Assembly (NCBI GenBank): GCA_011322005.1
Contig: DROE01000295.1
Coordinates: forward strand, 1 to 13,772
Length of the DNA: 13,772 nt
Source of the DNA: Devosia sp.
Lineage (GTDB): Bacteria; Pseudomonadota; Alphaproteobacteria; Rhizobiales; Devosiaceae
Direction: 5' to 3'
Made by a program: the position numbers and the translations under genes. How positions within the stretch are numbered: position 1 is the first letter of the stretch; each line of letters starts with the position of its first letter. Shown piece by piece: positions 1 to 6,780 of the stretch. Below the pieces are notes generated by a model, which was not told the origin of the DNA, searched no databases, and was given only the letters and a program-made list of their open reading frames with translations.

Positions 1-124
1 CACGCGTCTGCCATCAAGTAACTAAAAGACTGTCTCGTGACCGCTTTACTTCATCTGAATAATTTTTCTCAAACAGAATTAATGTGGATTTAGTGAGTAT
101 CGACCCTGTTTATGAGTTCATGAC

Positions 125-1372
125 CTAAACAATATCTATGTCATTCTTGAGCTGTGACTTTGTCACATCCAGGATAGTCAGAATATCGCCATCACCAAAA
201 TCGAGTATGAAGTCGTTGCCGGATTTCTGTCCAAACTGGTTGAGTATCTTGTTAACCGACTTGTTTCCGTTCCACAGATTGTCGTCCAGAACTATCTCGT
301 CCTTGTTGTCCTGAAAGTCCAGAATTCTGTCTTCGTCAAAATTGTTCCTGAAGACAAACGTGTCTTTGCCTCCATTGCCCTTGAGCATGTCGTCGCCCAT
401 TTTGCCAACCAGCTTGTCATCGCCCTTCTTTCCCTTGAGCACATTGTCAGAGCTGTTGCCGGTGAGCTTGTCATCGCCGCTGCCCCCGATAGCGTTTTCA
501 ATTACCACTCCGTTGGCGATGGTAAATCCGCCAAAGATACCATCGACATAGGAAACACGGCCGCCCCCGCCGTTCTCATATTTCAGAGTTGCAGCCCTGA
601 GATCGATCACAGCATCCTTCGACGATCCCTTGTTGGACACGGTGTCGGTTCCCCCTGTGTCCCATATGGCTGCATAATAGGTACCATCCTTGTTCTTTGT
701 CGGCAGCTTGTAGGTGTTATCACCGCCCCTGAAACCCGTATTTGCCCCGTATTTCTGTTGCAACAAGGCAATATCGAGAGCCATCATGGTGCCCTGCCAG
801 CCGAACTTGTTGCTGGAACCGGCGCCATCGGGTCCGGCGGGCCAGCCATCATTGTAACTCATGGTGGTGAACACGCCCTGATTGAGTTTTGAATTGCCAT
901 AGTCGCCAAAGGCACTGGTCACCCCATGCATTATGGGCGAACTGCCACCCGTGTCATGGGGGTGGGCGAGCCCCATTGCGTGCCCGAACTCGTGAATAAG
1001 CGTGATGAATCCATAACCGCCCTGTTCCAGCCCCCCCTTGTTGTTCCACCCGGCGCCATCCTTGTTGAAAACGCCGACACCTTCATTCTGCGTGCCCGGC
1101 GGGTTGAAATAGCCCAGCCAGCCGACGTTCTTGGTGGTTACCAGTTTGAAATCAGCGTTGCCCGGCGATGACACTTGTTCAAAAGTGACATCAATAATAT
1201 CCTCAAAAACCCCCAAAGCCTCCATGGCCTGTTGCTTTTCGTAAGCCGACCAGCCTTTGGAACTCACACCGTCGAACGTCTCCCCGTTCTTGGCGAAATA
1301 GACCTTTATGACATTGTTGGTTGGAGTGACCTCAGTCCCCCAGTCGATGGAATCCAGAAGTGTGCCAGACAA
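125..1372 (-). CDS. Serralysin-like (M10) RTX zinc metalloprotease, paralogue 1
   Basis: Predicted secreted zinc endopeptidase of 415 aa. The zinc motif HEFGHAMGLAH lies at residues 127-137 (ligands H127, H131, H137, base E128) and the Met-turn TTMSY at about 169-173, with Y173 as the likely extra serralysin ligand. YGANT at about 208-212 starts the beta-roll part. RTX nonapeptides run at about 296-340, then a C-terminal domain ending DIDIV, the short hydrophobic tail expected of a type I secretion signal. There is no N-terminal signal peptide, which fits ABC-type export. The start is TTG, supported by AGGGAG seven bases upstream and by the shared MSGT N-terminus of the neighbouring paralogue. 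It lies 146 bp downstream of that paralogue on the same strand. The RTX block is short and lysine-rich for the family. Family assignment is firm; substrate is unknown. No transporter or inhibitor gene is adjacent within the window. Confidence 0.9.
   Translation of the reverse strand: MSGTLLDSIDWGTEVTPTNNVIKVYFAKNGETFDGVSSKGWSAYEKQQAMEALGVFEDIIDVTFEQVSSPGNADFKLVTTKNVGWLGYFNPPGTQNEGVGVFNKDGAGWNNKGGLEQGGYGFITLIHEFGHAMGLAHPHDTGGSSPIMHGVTSAFGDYGNSKLNQGVFTTMSYNDGWPAGPDGAGSSNKFGWQGTMMALDIALLQQKYGANTGFRGGDNTYKLPTKNKDGTYYAAIWDTGGTDTVSNKGSSKDAVIDLRAATLKYENGGGGRVSYVDGIFGGFTIANGVVIENAIGGSGDDKLTGNSSDNVLKGKKGDDKLVGKMGDDMLKGNGGKDTFVFRNNFDEDRILDFQDNKDEIVLDDNLWNGNKSVNKILNQFGQKSGNDFILDFGDGDILTILDVTKSQLKNDIDIV
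353..487 (-). repeat. RTX nonapeptide-coding tandem repeat of protease 1
   Basis: About five degenerate 27-nt units encode GGSGDDKLT, GNSSDNVLK, GKKGDDKLV, GKMGDDMLK and GNGGKDTFV. The GGxGxDxLx pattern is the calcium-binding parallel beta-roll repeat of the serralysin/haemolysin family. Several units have Lys where Gly or an acidic residue is usual, so calcium affinity may be lower. The fold should form outside the cell where calcium is high. Confidence 0.8.
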
Positions 1373-1518
1373 AATACCGCTCCCTGCTCAACAAAGAAAA
1401 AGCGCCCAAGACGAATCGAGTGCACTTTTTACTACTGCCGGATCTGTTAGCATATTTTGAACAGCAAGTCGCCTGTTGCCAGTTCAGTGATGCGGCCACT
1501 TCCTTGTGGACTGCAAAC
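1373..1518. other. Intergenic spacer between the two proteases
   Basis: This 146-bp gap separates the two same-strand proteases. Apart from the AGGGAG ribosome binding site in front of the TTG start at 1372, I see no convincing terminator (no GC stem followed by a T-run on the minus strand) and no clear promoter. Co-transcription from upstream is therefore possible but not shown. Confidence 0.4.
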
Positions 1519-2982
1519 CTAAATTATATCAATATCATTTTGCAACTGGGATTTGGTGGCATTCTTGATGGTCAGAATGTCCCCGTTACCAAAATCAAGC
1601 ACGAAATCGCTTCCGTTCTGGGTGCCGAACTGGTTGAGGACTTTTTTCACGGACTTGCTGCCGGTCCAAAGACCGTCATCGAGCTGAATGATATCCTTGT
1701 TGTTCTTGAAATCCAGAATCCGGTCCTCGCCATAATTGCTCTTGAAAACAAACTTGTCGTTGCCTCCATTACCCTTCAGCTTGTCATTGCCCTCGCCACC
1801 ATCGAGCTTGTCTTTACCCTTGCCGCCAAACAGTTTGTCATTGTCACTGCCGCCAAACAGCTTGTCATTGCTGTTCTGCCCCCTAAGCGTGTCCTCGCCA
1901 TCATTGCCCCTGAGGATGTTCTTGGCGCCATTACCCACAACCACGTCGCTACCGGTGCCGCCCTTGGCGTTTTCTATAAGTGAGCGCTTGTCTCCCTGAT
2001 AGAGCATGGCATTGAAAACATTGCCGCGCGAGAAGTTTCCATCGCCCAGATTTGCCAGTTGCGCATCGGAAAATTTCGAATAGCCACCTGGCCTGAGATC
2101 AATCACAAGGTTGTCTGAATAGGCGGTCAAGTCATAGGTGTCATTCCCGCCCCCGTCCCAGATTGTGGCAAATATCCGGTTTCCCCCCGCGTCGATACCC
2201 ACCTGACCGTTGACCAGAGTGTCCCCCGAATTGGGGTTCCATTTATAGACCGTGTTTCCGCTGTTGGTGGAATAGTCAGCACCATACATATGTTGCAGGG
2301 CGGCAATGTCCGCCATCATGAAGGTCTGCGCGAACCCGAGGGGCTCGTTGGAATAGCCCCCGTTCAGCGGATCCCCCACATAGGATCGGTAGGTCATCAC
2401 CGAATATTCCATGGAGTCCCATTGGCTGGGCATCGGACCCCAGATCGAGTTCTCCTGGCCGTGCTTCAGCCCCAGTGCGTGACCTATTTCATGCAGGTGA
2501 GTGTGCCAGGAATAATTGCCCGCTTCCGGCGCACGGTAATTTATAGCGGTGCCAAACCAGACATCGCCATTGTCATCCACCGCTGAACTGATATAGTTGC
2601 CGGGGAAATCTCCGACCCGCGCAGTGCCCACAGACCCCGAAGAGGTTTCACCAAAGCGTATTTCAGCCGTTGCACTGTTGGCATTTCCGAGCGAATCGAC
2701 CCCCAGCTTGGTAAACCCTTCAACGGAGAATCCCCTGCTGGCAGCCGGACCGGAGTCCGCATTGAGCGCAAAATGGATCGCGGTTTCCTGAGCCGCGGAA
2801 ATCGTGTTGAAATTGGCTGGCAGGTCTGCAATGCCCGTGCCCGCGTAAGAATAGGCAGCGGAGCTTTGGGAGAATGCATAATTGATCGTCGCATCGCCCC
2901 ACGCCACGGTGGTCAACACTCCGTCAACAAACTGACTTCCGGTAGCGGATACTGACTTGGTTGAATTTCCCGTCCCACTCAT
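1519..2982 (-). CDS. Serralysin-like (M10) RTX zinc metalloprotease, paralogue 2
   Basis: Predicted secreted zinc endopeptidase of 487 aa. The zinc motif HEIGHALGLKH lies at residues 164-174 (H164, E165, H168, H174) and the Met-turn SVMTY at 194-198 with Y198. ADIAALQHMYGAD at about 224-236 matches the conserved serralysin segment before the beta-roll. RTX repeats fill about 341-410, and the C-terminus ends DIDII, a type I secretion type tail. No signal peptide is present. I chose ATG at 2982 because GGAGAG sits four bases upstream; an in-frame TTG four codons earlier overlaps this Shine-Dalgarno and would have none of its own. The last roughly 80 residues are very close to paralogue 1, while the catalytic heads differ much more. 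This copy is the more canonical and has the longer RTX block. It probably leads a two-gene unit. Its exporter must be encoded elsewhere. Confidence 0.93.
   Translation of the reverse strand: MSGTGNSTKSVSATGSQFVDGVLTTVAWGDATINYAFSQSSAAYSYAGTGIADLPANFNTISAAQETAIHFALNADSGPAASRGFSVEGFTKLGVDSLGNANSATAEIRFGETSSGSVGTARVGDFPGNYISSAVDDNGDVWFGTAINYRAPEAGNYSWHTHLHEIGHALGLKHGQENSIWGPMPSQWDSMEYSVMTYRSYVGDPLNGGYSNEPLGFAQTFMMADIAALQHMYGADYSTNSGNTVYKWNPNSGDTLVNGQVGIDAGGNRIFATIWDGGGNDTYDLTAYSDNLVIDLRPGGYSKFSDAQLANLGDGNFSRGNVFNAMLYQGDKRSLIENAKGGTGSDVVVGNGAKNILRGNDGEDTLRGQNSNDKLFGGSDNDKLFGGKGKDKLDGGEGNDKLKGNGGNDKFVFKSNYGEDRILDFKNNKDIIQLDDGLWTGSKSVKKVLNQFGTQNGSDFVLDFGNGDILTIKNATKSQLQNDIDII
1753..1962 (-). repeat. 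RTX nonapeptide-coding tandem repeat of protease 2
   Basis: About eight 27-nt units encode residues 341-410, for example GNDGEDTLR, GGSDNDKLF, GGKGKDKLD, GGEGNDKLK. The central units follow GGxGxDxLx well and should form a calcium-binding beta-roll. The repeated DNA also keeps an antisense frame open across this stretch, which is a shadow, not a gene. Confidence 0.85.
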
Positions 2983-3040
2983 AAGGCTCTCCAATCAGTT
3001 CAATCTGAATATCGGGTACGCAGAGCATAGCGCATTTATG

Positions 3041-3298
3041 TTAATCTTTGTTGCAATTGTATTCATGATTTCGCAACTCCTGCCACGCCGCCTCCACCAG
3101 AGGGCGGCCGGGGCGCCGCCGAATGAACAATTCCCATGCGGCAAAACTGCTGGCCAATGCCGCGGCGCCAAACTCTTCCTGAATGGCAATATTGCCCTCG
3201 CGCGCGACGTTGGCGCCGGTTGATACTTTCGAAACACTCTCCCTCATCTGTGGTATGGGGGGAACAGCGTCGAAACTGCATATTCCGCCATATTGCAT
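3041..3298 (-). CDS. Possible small hypothetical protein upstream of the proteases
   Basis: An open frame of up to 85 aa (or 68 aa from an internal Met at codon 18) ends 58 bp before the start of protease 2. The part from MRESVSK onward has coding-like codon choice and a plausible helical stretch, EEFGAAALASSFAAWELF, but no ribosome binding site is visible at either Met and I recognise no family. Two other frames are also open here, so this could be chance. If real, it would share a transcript with the proteases. It does not look like the known serralysin inhibitors. Confidence 0.25.
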   Translation of the reverse strand: MQYGGICSFDAVPPIPQMRESVSKVSTGANVAREGNIAIQEEFGAAALASSFAAWELFIRRRPGRPLVEAAWQELRNHEYNCNKD

Positions 3299-3317
3299 CA
3301 GGCAGGCAGGGCCGGGT

Positions 3318-3512
3318 TCATGCTCCGGGGCATGCCCCCTTCAGGCAGCCGAATGAGGCATAAACCACGCCGAGACCAATCGCAGAAAGCATTTTCAAAC
3401 CAATAGCGCCAGCCAATCTGAGGAAGACATCTGCCAGCCCCCATCCACTCAGAACATTGCGCACCCACCCACCGGCGTGCCCATCCGGCGGCGAGTTGGG
3501 GGCAAGCCCCAT
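3318..3512 (-). CDS. Candidate small membrane-associated protein, unknown
   Basis: A 64-aa frame starts at ATG 3512 and is preceded by GGAGGG with six bases between the motif and the ATG, one of the best Shine-Dalgarno sites in the left half of the window. A polar N-terminus (PNSPPDGHAGGW) is followed by a mostly apolar stretch, LADVFLRLAGAIGLKMLSA then IGLGVVYASFGCL, with two lysines and one arginine, so a single membrane or peripheral helix is likely. Two cysteines lie near the C-terminus (GCLKGAC). Codon usage looks coding-like. I do not recognise a family. It is oriented like the proteases and divergent from the molybdoenzyme gene. Confidence 0.4.
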   Translation of the reverse strand: MGLAPNSPPDGHAGGWVRNVLSGWGLADVFLRLAGAIGLKMLSAIGLGVVYASFGCLKGACPGA

Positions 3513-3676
3513 CAAGGTCCCTCCACCGGGCGTTCTCCTTCGAAGGTTGCATCAAGCAGTCCGGTAAAACTGTGGACTCACAAACCAGACTTGTCGATGC
3601 CTTAAGCCTGTGTCAATTTGCACCGTTTCTAGTTATAAACTTCGGCAGTTATTTTCGTTTTTGCATTGAAACACCA

Positions 3677-5785
3677 ATGTCTCAAAAGCCATCTCGGTCC
3701 GTACCCGTCGTGCGCTCGGTCTGCCCCCATGACTGCCCCTCTACTTGCGCGCTTGAAGTGGAGTTGCTCAGCGATACCACCATCGGGCGGGTGCGCGGCG
3801 CCAAGGACGACCCCTATACCGACGGAGTGATTTGCGAAAAAGTCGCACGCTATGCCGAACGCATCCACCACCCCAACCGGCTGCTTTTCCCTCAGCGCCG
3901 GGATGGGAAACAAAACTGGCAGCGCATATCCTGGGACGAGGCGCTGGACGAAATCGCTGAGCGCTTCATGGCTATCGAAACCGAGTTTGGTTCTGAAAGC
4001 ATCTGGCCCTACCAGTATGCGGGCACCATGGGTCACGTCATGCGCGGCTCCACCGACCGCCTGCGCGATGCCAAAAACTACTCGGGCCAATATCACACCA
4101 TCTGTTCTCTGATTGCTTCGGTGGGTTTTCTGGCCGGAACCGGAAAACTTGCCGGTCCCAATCCCGAACTGGTGGCCCACTCCGATTGCATAATTATCTG
4201 GGGCACAAACCCGGTCCACACCCAGGTCAACCTGATGACCCACGCCATCAAGGCACGCAAAAACAACGGGGCCAAAATCGTCTGTATAGACATTTACGAA
4301 ACCGCGACTATGGCTCAGGCCGATGTTGGAATTATTCTCCGACCCGGCTCGGATGGTGCCTTTGCCGCCGCCGTCATGCACGTGCTTTTGCGCGACAATC
4401 TGGCCGATATGGATTTTATGGCAAAATACAGCGACTTTGGCCCAGAGTTCTCAGAAGTCCTGCAAAAGTGCACCCCTGAGTGGGCCGCGGAAATCACCGG
4501 CCTCAGCGATAAGGAAATCGTGGAGTTTGCCACACTGGTCGGCACTACGCCTGCGACCTATTTCCGCTTCGGCTACGGTTTCACCCGCCAGCGCAATGGC
4601 GCCACCAACATGCACGCAGCCCTGTGTATCCCCACCATGACCGGGGCCTGGCAGCACAAGGGCGGCGGCGCGTTTTTCTCCAATTCCGGGGTCTGGGGGC
4701 TGGATAAGTCAGTCATTCTGGAGGGTGGAGTTCCCCATGGCAAAAAGGCGCGCTCCCTTGATATGTCGGCTATCGGCCCGGTGCTGACCGGGGACCCAAA
4801 AGCGCTGAAGAACGGCCCCCCCGTCAAAGCGATGTTGATACAAAACACCAACCCCGCTGTTGTTGCCCCCGAACAGGCACTGGTGCGCCAGGGCTTTGAA
4901 CGCAAAGACCTCTTCGTCGTCGTGCACGAACAGTTCATGACCGAAACTGCAGAGATGGCCGACATTGTTTTGCCAGCAACCATGTTTCTTGAGCACAATG
5001 ACTATTATACAAGGGGAGGGCACTCCCGGGTGTTGTTCGGGCCAAAACACATGGATCCGCCGGGCGAGGCCCGCTCCAACCACTGGCTGATAAACCAGTT
5101 GGCAAAACGGCTCGGGGTGACTGGTGGGGGCTTTGATTTGAGCGACCGGGAGACGGTTGCTGAAACCTTTGCCCGCTCCGGGTACGGAAAGCTTGAAGAG
5201 ATTGCCAAAACCGGCTTTGTCGAACGCGGACTGGCGCCGGAAGAAGCCAGTTTTTCTACCGGATTTGCCTGGCCGGATGGTAAGTTCCGCTTTGCTCCTG
5301 ACTGGGAGGGAGTGCGCAAAAAGCAAGGTGCTGAATGGACCTGTGACCCAAAAATCATGCCTGAGTTTGCCGGACATTTTGACGCCAACGAACCCAATGA
5401 CGCGACCCATCCGTTCCGGCTGGCCACCAGCCCGGCGCGGGCCTTTCTCAACTCCAGTTTCACCGAAACCCCGGGCAGCCAGAAGCGCGAGAAAACCCCC
5501 CGGGCCTTCATCCACCCCGAAGACGCAGAGGAACTCGATATTGCTGATGCCGACATGATTCAAATCGGCAACAGGCGCGGGCAAGTCACTCTGAAAGCGC
5601 AATTATTTGACGGACTTCAGCGCGGTGTTGTCATCGTCGAAAGCCTGCATAAAAACGCTGCCCACCCGGACGGGCAGGGCATCAATACGCTAATCGGTTC
5701 AGACCCGGCGCCCCCTTTTGGCGGCGCGGCATTTCACGACTGCGCGGTTTGGGTAAAGCCTGCGCAAGCCACGGCTCAAACGTAG
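3677..5785 (+). CDS. Molybdopterin-dependent oxidoreductase, single subunit
   Basis: A 702-aa enzyme of the DMSO reductase family (Mo-bis-MGD), of the type with an N-terminal 4Fe-4S motif. Four cysteines, CPHDCPSTC at 16-24 and C53 in GVICEK, bind the cluster. The Mo region has GTMGHVMRG at about 116-124 and YHTICS with C143, a candidate molybdenum ligand. A dinucleotide-binding stretch IIIWGTNPVHTQ and a C-terminal molydopterin-binding domain (from about ATHPFRLATSPA) follow. There is no twin-arginine leader, so it is cytoplasmic. I chose ATG 3677 rather than the in-frame GTG at 3572 because family members start a few residues before the VCPHDC motif. No electron-transfer or membrane subunit gene is adjacent. 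The substrate cannot be told from sequence; thiosulfate/polysulfide reductase and formate dehydrogenase-like relatives share this layout. Its 3' end overlaps the convergent transporter gene by 10 bp. Confidence 0.92.
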   Translation: MSQKPSRSVPVVRSVCPHDCPSTCALEVELLSDTTIGRVRGAKDDPYTDGVICEKVARYAERIHHPNRLLFPQRRDGKQNWQRISWDEALDEIAERFMAIETEFGSESIWPYQYAGTMGHVMRGSTDRLRDAKNYSGQYHTICSLIASVGFLAGTGKLAGPNPELVAHSDCIIIWGTNPVHTQVNLMTHAIKARKNNGAKIVCIDIYETATMAQADVGIILRPGSDGAFAAAVMHVLLRDNLADMDFMAKYSDFGPEFSEVLQKCTPEWAAEITGLSDKEIVEFATLVGTTPATYFRFGYGFTRQRNGATNMHAALCIPTMTGAWQHKGGGAFFSNSGVWGLDKSVILEGGVPHGKKARSLDMSAIGPVLTGDPKALKNGPPVKAMLIQNTNPAVVAPEQALVRQGFERKDLFVVVHEQFMTETAEMADIVLPATMFLEHNDYYTRGGHSRVLFGPKHMDPPGEARSNHWLINQLAKRLGVTGGGFDLSDRETVAETFARSGYGKLEEIAKTGFVERGLAPEEASFSTGFAWPDGKFRFAPDWEGVRKKQGAEWTCDPKIMPEFAGHFDANEPNDATHPFRLATSPARAFLNSSFTETPGSQKREKTPRAFIHPEDAEELDIADADMIQIGNRRGQVTLKAQLFDGLQRGVVIVESLHKNAAHPDGQGINTLIGSDPAPPFGGAAFHDCAVWVKPAQATAQT

Positions 5786-6549
5786 GCACGCCAGAAGAAA
5801 ACCGCTGTCAGAATAATGCCGTAAATGATGATTGCCGTCCGCAAGGCCGGGGCCGGAATCAGATGCGCCAGCCGTGCCGCAAGGTAGCCGCCAACCAGGG
5901 TTCCGGCAAAAACCAGAGACCCCTCATACCAGGCAATGGAGCCTTCAAGAGCAAAACGCACCACCGCCACGCTTGCCACGATGCCCGAGAGCAGCAGCTT
6001 TAACCCGTTGAGCGCGTGGATATTCTTCAGACCCGCAAGGGCAAAAAAGGCCAAAAGGATGATACCCAGCCCGGCGTTGAAAAACCCGCCATAAAGGCAA
6101 ATCAGTGTCAGCAGTACCAGCAGGGCACCCCAGATCAGAAGTGCCGTACTTTTTTGCCCCGCGGTCTTTGCCATCAGGAACTGACTTATCCGCCCGCCAA
6201 AGGCAAACAGGAACACCGCAACGCCCATCAGCCAGGGAACAACAACGGAAAACTGCGCATCGCTGACCCGCAGCAGCAGTTCGGCGCCAAGAAAACCGCC
6301 AACGAGCGCCGCAATCGAGTAGGGCAGCAAAAGACGCATATTGTCCCTGATATGCGTCCAGTAGCCAATCGCCCCCGAGACGTAGCCGGGCCATGCGGCA
6401 AAGGTATTGGTGGCATTGGCCACAACCACCGGCACCCCTGCCAGCAGCAGGGCTGGGAAGGCAATGAATGAGCCCCCGCCGGCCAGCGAGTTTACTGCGC
6501 CCGCTGCCAGTCCGGCGAAAAACAGCAGTAAGATTTCCAATTCGGTCAT
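5776..6549 (-). CDS. TSUP (TauE/SafE, former DUF81) family membrane transporter
   Basis: A 257-aa, almost wholly hydrophobic protein with about eight predicted membrane helices. The family hallmark is near the N-terminus: AGLAAGAVNSLAGGGSF, then AFPALLLAGVPVVVANATNT and WPGYVSG. The second internal half repeats it weakly around YGGFFNAGLGIILLAFFAL. Family members export or import sulfite, sulfonates or other organic anions in the inner membrane; the substrate here is unknown. ATG 6549 is chosen because the first helix begins directly after MTELE and upstream codons read as non-coding; the ribosome site is weak (CAGGG abutting the ATG). It is convergent with the molybdoenzyme gene and divergent from the GST gene, with a hairpin-forming sequence in its leader. 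Confidence 0.88.
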   Translation of the reverse strand: MTELEILLLFFAGLAAGAVNSLAGGGSFIAFPALLLAGVPVVVANATNTFAAWPGYVSGAIGYWTHIRDNMRLLLPYSIAALVGGFLGAELLLRVSDAQFSVVVPWLMGVAVFLFAFGGRISQFLMAKTAGQKSTALLIWGALLVLLTLICLYGGFFNAGLGIILLAFFALAGLKNIHALNGLKLLLSGIVASVAVVRFALEGSIAWYEGSLVFAGTLVGGYLAARLAHLIPAPALRTAIIIYGIILTAVFFWRAYV

Positions 6550-6620
6550 CCCTGAAACGCGATTCGTGTCCAACCTGCGCAACAATTTGAAACTTGTCCA
6601 ACACATTTGGGTCTCAAAGC

Positions 6621-6639
6621 CCATCAGCGTTGCTGATGG
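6621..6639 (-). promoter_or_regulatory. Perfect 7-bp inverted repeat in the transporter leader
   Basis: CCATCAG and CTGATGG flank a 5-base loop (CGTTG), 72 bp upstream of the transporter ATG. It could be an operator or a leader RNA hairpin. No T-run follows on either strand, so it is not a standard terminator. Confidence 0.3.
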
Positions 6640-6694
6640 CAACACCATTATGCTTTGTTTCCCGGCATTGTGTGGACAGGGGAGGGACCGCCTG

Positions 6695-6724
6695 TTGCAT
6701 TTCATCGTAAAATTACGATATATC
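6695..6724 (+). promoter_or_regulatory. Candidate sigma-70 promoter for the GST gene
   Basis: TTGCAT (-35-like) and TATATC (-10-like) are 18 bp apart, about 57 bp upstream of the GST start, in an AT-rich patch within an otherwise GC-rich spacer. The match is fair only. The spacer contains a palindrome, listed separately, which argues for repressor control. Confidence 0.4.
6704..6719. promoter_or_regulatory. 16-bp palindrome, candidate repressor operator
   Basis: ATCGTAA and TTACGAT are perfect 7-bp arms separated by AA. The site fills the spacer and touches the -10 of the candidate GST promoter, the classic place for a TetR/MarR/ArsR-type repressor to block RNA polymerase. It could also act on the divergent transporter gene. 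No regulator gene is in the window. Confidence 0.45.
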
Positions 6725-6780
6725 TGACCCGGCCACCAGCCGCGACGAATATTCGGTAAAAAATTCACGGATAAATCAAA

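Noticed and set aside
1360..1983. Long plus-strand open frame antisense to protease 2
   Set aside because: It arises from the repeated 27-nt RTX units and third-codon bias read on the opposite strand. It has no ribosome site and low-complexity composition.
2983..2994. TTG start for protease 2
   Set aside because: Its codons overlap the GGAGAG that serves the ATG at 2982, and MSGT matches the paralogue start.
3327..3338. Perfect palindrome GGGGCATGCCCC
   Set aside because: It lies within the end of the candidate small ORF, has no loop or T-run and no clear promoter nearby, so I assign no function.
3572..3676. GTG start extending the molybdoenzyme by 35 residues
   Set aside because: The extension is unlike family N-termini, is not a Tat leader, and the AT-rich stretch looks like promoter or leader DNA.
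4709..5602. Long minus-strand frame inside the molybdoenzyme gene
   Set aside because: It is a shadow of a GC-biased gene whose motifs are complete on the plus strand. No family features are visible.
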